Assembly (NCBI GenBank): GCA_030710605.1
Contig: CP092870.1
Coordinates: 13,267,991 to 13,331,990 of the forward strand
Length of the DNA stretch: 64,000 nucleotides
Reading direction: 5' to 3'
From: Cordylochernes scorpioides
Taxonomy: Eukaryota; Arthropoda; Arachnida; Pseudoscorpiones; Chernetidae
This document shows positions 57,213 through 64,000 of this stretch, in pieces (position 1 is the first letter of the stretch; each line of letters opens with the position of its first letter). The notes under the pieces are model-generated. The model worked only from the letters and a program-made list of their open reading frames with translations, searched no databases and was not told where the DNA came from. Both the position numbers and the translations under genes were made by a program.

Positions 57213-57374
57213 ATAACCAATTTGCTACTATGAATTTTATAAATTGTTTGACTCGAAATATATCTTCCATATATAAGTGACGTAATAATATATTGAATAT
57301 AAGACAATAACCTGCCTCATATCTATATACAATAAATGGAACACATTTTATACCATTTAAACTGCGAAGAAAAA

Positions 57375-57560
57375 TAAAATTGGGGTTCGGCTCATCAGTG
57401 GTGAACCCTCCCAGCGGTTTCTCCAATATAATCGCTTAGATCACTTTTTAGAACTTTATTGCTGTATTGGACGATTCTTCCTATATGTGCGGCAATGAAG
57501 GGTGGAATTATAGTATTTTCGGAAACTATAGGTAAAAGCTTTTATAACACAGTAGAATTA
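57375..57560 (+). mobile_element. F3 repeat, partial
   Basis: GGCTCATCAGTGGTGAACCC, CAGCGGTTT, then TAACACAGTAGAATTA. Confidence 0.6.
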
Positions 57561-57702
57561 AATATATATCAAGGTAGGACACACCTGTGGTGCATAGGTC
57601 CACCATGATAATCATCATGTGAATAGATGGTTGGGAATACTTCTACTTAGGGCTCTACTATATTGAACGATTCTGTTTATATATGTTACACTGGAGTTGT
57701 CC

Positions 57703-57745
57703 CCTCGATAGCTCAGTTGGCAGAGCGGAGGACTGTAGTTGTATC
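57703..57745 (+). tRNA. 5' half of a tRNA-Tyr-like gene (pseudogene)
   Basis: CTCGATAGCTCAGTTGGCAG, then AGCGGAGGACTGTAG is the D-arm and anticodon arm (GTA) typical of eukaryotic tRNA-Tyr, including a good A-box. After the anticodon the sequence (TTGTATCAACTGGAG) does not return to a T-arm, so the 3' half is missing or lost after an intron position. Confidence 0.55.
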
Positions 57746-57967
57746 AACTGGAGTTGTCATGATAGTAGAAATTGTGTTTTAATTAGTTTTGAAAGCAACA
57801 TTCGTGATTTGTAGTTCTATCTGTAGTTGAATTTTGTATATTTGACATGTTTACGTCTTATGTTTACTGAAAATGTGAAGAACGTGCACATATTATTCAT
57901 TGTAAATATGATGATCTAGAATGCTCTTTTTGAACAGCACCCCTAATAAAGTTATTTTAAGATACTA

Positions 57968-58976
57968 GAACTCTTATGTTTAATTTATGTCTTATGATGC
58001 ATTAGCGCGCCATCTGTTATCAAAATACGAAACTATTATAGACGCGTATGATTCTTTTTGTATGAATTGTTTATTTTTAAAAATAATCATACGCGTCTAT
58101 AATAGTTTCGTATTTTAATTTATGTCTAACTAGTCCCGTTTATGGGAGAGCATTTCTCGGCGCAAATGTTTAAATATAATTAAACTGTTCTTATATACTT
58201 TATCCATATAGTTTATTTGAATTCAACTTCTAAGATTCCACACTTCAGTAATTCAAATGTAATACAATTTAAATTTAATACAATGTTAGTTGGGAAATCT
58301 AAAACTGAACAATTAAATCATAACATATTTTATGATGATTTTGATACAATATTGCCTCTTCCTTCTTATTCTTCTTAAAAAAAAAAACAGACGTAAAAGA
58401 CATTCCCCTTTCCTGAATGTAACGAACAAAAGTAGTATATCTTCATTACTAAGAAAAATATTTTGTTTAAAAAAACACTGATGATAGATTTTTATACACA
58501 AATTTACCTTGTCAGAATGCCAAAAATATTGAAAGATGCTGGTCTATTACAAAGAGCCTACAAAGATATATAGTAATTCTATAATTAGAGTGTTTTCAAA
58601 ATGATATAATATATGATAACATATGATAAATGTATCTTCTAAACACTAAGTAAAACTGAATAAAAAATCATTTTCTTATCGTGCAGAGAGCATCGTGAAT
58701 CGTGCACAAGAAAGGGTTGAAGATAATTTGTTGATTGTAAGATATATAAAACAGTTTAATTGTATTTAAATATTTGCGCCGAGAAATGCTCTCCCGTAAA
58801 CAGGACTAGTTAGACATAAATTAAAATACGAAATTATTATAGACGCGTATGATTCTTTATAAAAATAAAACAATTTCTACTAAAAGAATCATACTCGTCT
58901 ATAATAGTTTCATATTTTGATAACAGATGGCGCGCTAATGCATCGTAAGACATAAATTAAACATAAGAGATACAGT
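57968..58976. mobile_element. ~1-kb fold-back element whose arms are themselves palindromes (F4)
   Basis: Outer arms 57968-58190 and 58757-58976 are inverted copies (CTTATGTTTAATTTATGTCT outward; GGGAGAGCATTTCTCGGCGC inward). Each arm contains an F4 hairpin (57984-58128, 58812-58960) with ATACGCGTCTATAATAGTTT on both sides. The 560-bp centre has no recognised content. Confidence 0.75.
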
Positions 58977-59154
58977 ACCCTTAGTTTGAAAACCTATAGC
59001 TACTAAACCAATTTTCATCTAGTTCCTGACGTTTCAGTGACTTTCTAACACTCTCTTCGAGAAACGATTATAATAATCATTCCCCTGAAAAGAGTGGCAG
59101 CAAGATACTGAAATGTCGTAAGCTGATTAAAAAAATTGGCTGATGTAGCCATAT

Positions 59155-59530
59155 ACAAGGTTGTCCCAAAGATTTGTAAACACTTGCAAAAAAGTTAAAA
59201 AACCAATATTATTCGTCATGATATTATTCCCCGTGATGTATAATGTCTTGTATTATGTATAAAGAAATTGTATTATAAATAAACGTTCTTCCATGATTTA
59301 TAATATCATAAAATAAATGATGCTTCCAGGGTTAAGTTTCTTATACAACTTTTTATTTTCAAGCTTTCGGACTTGTCAGTCCTTCAACAGAATTATCTTG
59401 TTAACAACTTAATAATAAATACAATAATAATTGTATTATGTATTATTATGTATTTGCCGTAATAATATTATTCGTCAAGTTGTAAGAAATCAACGTTTTA
59501 AGATAAACACGAACTTTTGGGACAACCTTA
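59155..59530. mobile_element. ~375-bp element with inverted ends, carrying a Penelope remnant
   Basis: AAGGTTGTCCCAAAGATT at the left, AACTTTTGGGACAACCTT at the right, TA at the borders. At 59360-59390 the minus strand has CTGTTGA, hairpin, CGAAAGCTTG and AATAAAA, a Penelope end. Confidence 0.6.
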
Positions 59531-59534
59531 TATT

Positions 59535-60325
59535 TTACCAAAATCGAGAAAGATCAGTTGGAGATATTCTGTAACAAAAGGTAATCAACGAGTTGTTGAT
59601 TTTCTTTCCGAAAATGGCGTAAACAATTAGCAACTTTAATTTACTCGATCAGGGAATCTTTTAAATTCAATTTAACCACCATAATAGCCATGTAATTTCC
59701 TTTTACTGCTATTATCTCCAACCAAGTTTTATTCTTGAAGTTAAATCACGATTGATTAGCAAGAATTATTGGCAAAAATTTAAATGCACATAAAACCAAC
59801 CTGTCAAAATAAACAATGCTCAAAGCTATCAATAACTCAGCTTTGAACAGTTTTAAAAGCAATTCTAACAACTACGGGAAGAAGGAGAAACCTACAAAAA
59901 CAAAGTTTTGATTCATTTTTTCTATCAAATAGAAGATAATGAATTGCTTGTCAACAATAGCACCAACGTCTTCCAAGGAAAAACTTCCGCGATTGGTGAA
60001 TAGAGCAAAAAATTGAATAAAGCTTAGAATCTATAAATAGAATTTTGTAGAAATTTGAATTTAATAGATTGCGCCCCCTAAATATTCAAAGCCACGCTCT
60101 AAATATGAAAATTATGATAATCAAATATAACAAAATTAAGTAATGTTTCTGAACGCCATTCTTTGTGAAAAAAATAGCTCTTCTTAATTTATAATTTGTA
60201 ATGAAATAACCTAACGTCTTAGGAAACCTTCATTATATTAAATGCCACTTTATCACGAATAGAGAAATGTATTATATATATTACACTGTAATTATTTACA
60301 AAAGACGTGAACATAAAATATATAC
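59535..60325. other. Mostly unassigned
   Basis: A weak F2 match is at 59575-59665 (CAACGAGTTGTTGATTT, TTAGCAACTTTAATT). Otherwise nothing. Confidence 0.35.
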
Positions 60326-60329
60326 ATTC

Positions 60330-60525
60330 ATGAAAAAACTTGATGCATTGGAAGGTTTATGTCGCCAGTCTTCTGTTTTTTTTTTATTTTAAAGGAGACA
60401 AAGACAATTTTCTTCATACTCGGGTTATCTATTTTTTTTTTTTCGAAAAAGGTCACTCTAATATCTTTCAGAGTTATTGTCTGAATCCCGATATACCCGC
60501 TAAAAGGTACAACTTCCTTAAGTTC
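60330..60525 (-). mobile_element. F5 MITE
   Basis: AACTTGATGCATTGGAAGG, AAGGAGACAAAGACAATTTT, CTGAATCCCGATATACCCGC, AAAGGTACAACTTCCTTAAG. Confidence 0.6.
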
Positions 60526-60794
60526 TATCAATTAATTTATTATCATTTACGAAAATACGCCTCTCCATTTTATAAAACGCTTCAAACATAAAAAATAAAC
60601 AAGACCCTTTCGCTAATAAATAGCATCCTCTTATAATTTATATTTCTTTAATATAGGTATCGGTAAATATAAATGCAACAGATTAGGGGCTAATTTTCAT
60701 CAAAAGATGAAATTGCCTATCAATATATTAGTTATGGTAGACATTTTGACTGATCAGTTGTCCCAATGACGTCAGGTTTTAATCGCCAAACATC

Positions 60795-60945
60795 TACCAT
60801 TTCCACCAAGGTTAGAAATAATCGTTATTTCTCCTTGAAATAAATTTGGATTTTCCGTTGAAAAGAAACACATGCGGGATGGTTTTCAAATGTCGTTTTA
60901 CAATCACAAGTCGCATTATATTATATTGTATTATAAATTACTTTA
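60795..60945 (+). repeat. SINE S1 body, 5'-truncated
   Basis: Starts AGGTTAGAAATAATCG and ends CGCATTATATTATATTGTAT. A complete copy follows. Confidence 0.7.
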
Positions 60946-60961
60946 TGTATATTATTTACGA

Positions 60962-61215
60962 GCGGAAAAATATGTCCAGGGTAGCCTAGTGGATATGGCA
61001 TCTGCCCGGTAAGCGGAACACTGTGGGTTCGATTCCCATCCCTGGACACTTTTATTTTTCCGTTTATCATTACTCTTCACAATTCATCCTTTCATACCTC
61101 ATCCTAAGGTTAGAAATAATCATCAATTTTTATCCTTGAAATAAATTTGGATTTTTCGTTGAAAAGAAACACATGCGGTATAGTATTTCAAATGTCGTTT
61201 TACAATCTACCATTT
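60962..61215 (+). repeat. SINE S1, nearly full length
   Basis: tRNA-derived head (60975-61047), then a body TTTTATTTTTCCGTTTATCA through CATCCTAAGGTTAGAAAT to AAATGTCGTTTTACAATC. The 3' tail is cut short compared with the preceding copy. Confidence 0.75.
60975..61047 (+). tRNA. tRNA-Thr(GGT)-like SINE head with complete cloverleaf
   Basis: Acceptor TCCAGGG/CCCTGGA pairs over 7 bp, positions 8-9 are TA, D-arm GCC/GGC, anticodon arm TCTGC/GCGGA with loop CCGGTAA, T-arm GTGGG/CCCAT with TTCGATT. The A-box and B-box are both good. Base 33 is C where tRNAs have U, and it continues straight into the SINE body, so it is a Pol III promoter head and probably not a decoding tRNA. Confidence 0.65.
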
Positions 61216-61451
61216 AATTAGGATGTTCAGACGGCGCTGCAAATATTCCAAGTGGATGGGTGAATGGGATACCTTATTGAATTTCCAATATCTATCGTCG
61301 TTCTGATAGAAGCCATATCTATCATAAATATCTATTTCAGTAGATATTTATCACATGGTTGATAGTAAACTCATGATCCAATTTTCTGCCTTAGAAAAAA
61401 AATAGAGAACTAATATTCCACACTCTTATGAAGTTATTAGTAATTAAGAAA

Positions 61452-61560
61452 AAGGCATCTCCTTATCGTGCAACTGAAAGTTGCTGATGGCTTGCGCTAT
61501 CTATCAGAATAAATATCAACTATTCTCGTTGATTTTTAATTATTCCAGAATTGGCCAAAT
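61452..61560 (+). mobile_element. F2 MITE, left arm and centre
   Basis: AAAAGGCATCTCCTTATCGT, GCAACTGAAAGTTGCTGATG, then the TCAACTATTCTCGTTGA hairpin. The right arm is missing. Confidence 0.65.
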
Positions 61561-61584
61561 ACCCATTTTTGATTAATCAAGAAA

Positions 61585-61638
61585 AGCTAACCACGGACGC
61601 GTTTCGGGCTGTTGGCCCTCATCAGCGTGGTGCAAGCT
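61585..61638 (-). ncRNA. Hammerhead ribozyme, type I layout
   Basis: Minus strand: CTGATGA (61619-61625), stem II GGGC/GCCC with CAACA loop (61606-61618), GAAA (61602-61605), CGCGTC with minimal stem III, cleavage expected after GTC. Stem I is CCACG/CGTGG (61626-61630 with 61591-61595), then an internal loop and AGCT/AGCT. All invariant core bases are present. Penelope-like elements and related retroelements carry such ribozymes; no coding partner is next to it. Confidence 0.75.
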
Positions 61639-61639
61639 G

Positions 61640-61910
61640 TACCTCAACGACCAAAAAAATAAATTGGTCATTAAGGCATCCTGAAAAATCATGAAGCGGG
61701 TAGTTAAGGCCAGAATTGCGCCGAGAGAACTTGGTAGTTTCCAGGTTCCTAGAAACCTAGCTTATGGAAGATGTTGATATTTATATTCTAGGAAAATATT
61801 CTAACTAATTTGATGATGCTTTAGACACTTTTAGATTGTCTGTGATAAATGGATAGTTGGAGTTCATTAATATATTACACAATAGATGGATGATTCATTT
61901 AATGGAAAAT
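61640..61910. other. Flank of the hammerhead, probably the rest of its element
   Basis: No coding and no boundaries that I can define. Confidence 0.3.
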
Positions 61911-61914
61911 CCAC

Positions 61915-62130
61915 TCACGGACAGAATTTGAAGTTGCAACTTTTAGAATGCATATCTGGATTCAGACAATAATTATGAAATATATTTGATATACAGTTAC
62001 CTTTATTGGAGAAACACAAGATAACCAAGTGTTAACCAAATTGCATCTGTCTTCTTGAAAAAAAAAAAAAAAGAGACGACCGGTGACATCAGAGACATTT
62101 CACTTCTTTAAGTTTTGTCCATGAGTGTAT
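61915..62130 (+). mobile_element. F5 MITE, full copy
   Basis: CACTCACGGACAGAATTTG at the left and AAGTTTTGTCCATGAGTGTA at the right. The A15 run and GACGACCGGTGACATCA lie inside. Confidence 0.75.
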
Positions 62131-62134
62131 TTAA

Positions 62135-63140
62135 TTGAACACATCAGGTGTACGAGGATAAGGCTAAAATACTTATTAGTTTATACCAGGAAAAGAAACG
62201 TTTTTCCAACGGTGGTTTACCATTTGGTCTCTGTAGCTACTGTTGGTGTTGCCTTTCCGAGTGAAGACATCGGATAACAACTCGCTTTGACTAGGTACGA
62301 AGTTCTTGAGAAATGGCCATTTTGTATAAACCAAAAATAAACTGGTAAAAGAGGAATTCTAATTCCATTTACAAAAAAAAGGTGTAAAAACAGTGAAAAG
62401 CATTGTTTTCATTTTGAAAAACCCTTGTAAGTATGAAACAGCATCCGTTTAATAATAATAATATAGTATTTTATAGATAAAACAAATTATTAAGTTGAAA
62501 ACACTTTTAAAATTGTTAAATATTTTTTTATTGAGATATTGCTTAAGATAGTGATATTTTCGTACTTTTTGAATTTCCACCTAAAATATTGTTGAGGGAA
62601 AAACATGTGGTGATTCAAAAAGGCGTATATGTGTACATTGGGCAAAGTGTGATTGAACCCATGAGGTTACACCGTAAGGTGGTTTCTTATCCATAGCTTG
62701 GTTGCTAGGGATATCTGTGTAGGACCTTGTGGAACACACACCAGACTGTGAGAGCGGAGGACACTCAGGTGACCAGTCCGTGGTCAAATACTGTGAAACC
62801 CTATCTCTATTACATATATAACAATTGAAGAGAAAAATGATCATAAATTGTCAATTATTTATTTTGAAATGTGGACTTTTACATGGTGAATAGGCCCATC
62901 ACAAAAATTTAATTACGTTTACCACAATCTCTAAAAATCAGTTTCTATTTATTTCTTTGTTTTGAATGTTCATGTCATATTTGAAGATTATAATATGTCA
63001 AGGTGATTCAATTTGATAATATATATTGGAATAAAATTATAACATTTAACATAAAAAATTAAAGAAAAAAGTGAATGGGTGACTATTCAATTAATATTTT
63101 TAGGTCATATTTGGGATAGTTAAGTTCCATATAAAAAGTA
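62135..63140. other. No recognised genes
   Basis: 62600-62820 is slightly GC-richer with an 87-codon minus frame. It may be an old SINE but I cannot place the A- and B-boxes. Confidence 0.35.
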
Positions 63141-63144
63141 TTTA

Positions 63145-63410
63145 ATTAAAAAGACATATATTGGATAAAAAATCATTTATTTAACAATATTTAAGTTGTC
63201 TGAACGCCAACCTTTATCAAGGTATTATAACCTATTAATGTGTGTCAACAATGGTTATTGACATGTTGACATGATATTGTTGACACACATTAAAATGTTA
63301 TAACACCTTTATAAAGGTTGACGTTCAGCCAACTGAAATATTGGTGAAATAAAGGATATTTAGATCCAATATATGCCTTTTAAATGAAGATTTATTAATG
63401 GATTGCTCTA
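63145..63410 (+). mobile_element. F1 repeat, copy i, near full length
   Basis: Left arm AAAAAGACATATATTGGAT to CGCCAACCTTTATCAAGG. The centre has TGTGTGTCAACAATGG and its inverse. Right arm core 63305-63343 (CCTTTATAAAGG, hairpin TTGACGTTCAGCCAA, CTGAAATATTGG), then GATCCAATATATGCC and GGATTGCTCTAATTTC. Confidence 0.75.
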
Positions 63411-63497
63411 ATTTCAAAACAATAAAAAGGTATGTGCATATTTGATTTATTAACACAAAGCAAAAACGCGCCAGCTATACATATAAAACAAAAGGAC

Positions 63498-64000
63498 TTA
63501 AAAGCGCGAATGTTTCTTTTATACATAAAACGAACTTCTACTGTCCTTACTGCGATGAAAAAATATATTGGGAGGGCTTGGCTCATCAGTGGTGAATCCT
63601 ACCAGCGGTTTCGCCAATTTAATACACCAGACCGCTTCTCAGAGCTCTAATACTGTATTGGATCATTCTGCTTTTATATGCTACACTGAAGGATGGAATC
63701 TTAGAAATGGTTTTCAAGTAAACTATGGACATAAGCTTATAGGACAGTAGAATTACAATAAGCTTATGTCCATAGTTTACTTGAAAACCATTTCTAAGAT
63801 TCCATCCTTCAGTGTAGCATATAAAAGCAGAATGATCCAATACAATATTAGAGCTCTGAGAAGCGGTCTGGTGTATTAAATTGGCGAAACCGCTGGGAGG
63901 GTTCACCACTAATGAGCCAAGCCCTCCCAATATATTTTTTCACCGCAGTAAGGACAGTAGAAGTTCGTTTTATGTATAAAAGAAACATTCGCGCTTTTAA
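63498..64000. repeat. 503-bp near-perfect palindrome of F3 sequence
   Basis: Arms 63498-63740 and 63758-64000 are 243 bp each with a 17-nt loop. Within the arms lie TTCTACTGTCCTTACTGCG, GGGAGGGCTTGGCTCA and AGAGCTCTAATACTGTATTG. Only scattered mismatches are seen. The palindrome reaches the last base of the window and may continue. Confidence 0.9.

Noticed and set aside
62581-62844. GC-richer 87-codon minus frame as a gene or SINE
   Set aside because: I could not identify A- and B-boxes, a domain, or related copies in the window.

Overview
This window looks like nuclear DNA of an arthropod, or a related invertebrate, that consists almost entirely of transposable elements. It is strongly AT-rich. 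The coding stretches I recognise are a DD34D mariner, a DD34E Tc1, a DUF4817-type Tc1/mariner relative, two non-LTR retrotransposons, two Penelope GIY-YIG tails and one EEP endonuclease. There are also tRNA-derived SINEs and Helitron ends. I found no convincing host gene, although spliced genes with short exons could escape a reading by eye. No species can be named.

Layout. 1-8070: a decayed pogo/Tigger-like element (1391-3487) with an EEP endonuclease fragment, then small repeats. 8070-9391: a nearly intact mariner with one internal stop. 10221-21342: a full-length non-LTR retrotransposon with 9-bp target duplications. A 6.6-kb element with ~420-bp inverted repeats (11797-18395) has split it. 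That insert holds a DUF4817-type transposon, which is itself split by a Tc1 element (12983-14476), and a second, truncated non-LTR element. 21682-22445: a 98-bp satellite. 22450-28320: small SINEs and fold-back elements. 28325-30605: a 2.3-kb palindrome with a Helitron-type 3' end at both tips. 30606-33180: a ~368-bp tandem array. 33245-33762: two tiny palindromic Penelope derivatives with hammerhead ribozyme cores. 34491-45116: a very young LTR retrotransposon (two LTR differences in 1.57 kb) with PBS, PPT and TSD but no recognisable gag or pol. 45120-64000: a mosaic of fold-back elements, SINEs, Penelope pieces (a clean copy at 52210-52881), a small Helitron carrying a tRNA-like module (46332-46582), a second hammerhead (61585-61638) and a 503-bp near-perfect palindrome at the window end.

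How the parts relate. Nothing here forms a host pathway. The shared themes are mobilisation in trans and inverted architecture. The LTR element, Helitron derivatives, SINEs and palindromic repeats all lack their own enzymes and must borrow them. A hammerhead or hammerhead-like core followed by an AATAAA-like tract recurs in the Penelope pieces and, more loosely, in the commonest palindromic repeat here (called family F1: 1461, 9749, 23798, 25071, 34137, 50883, 54765, 56774, 63145). This suggests F1 may be a non-autonomous Penelope-like family and not an ordinary DNA-transposon MITE.
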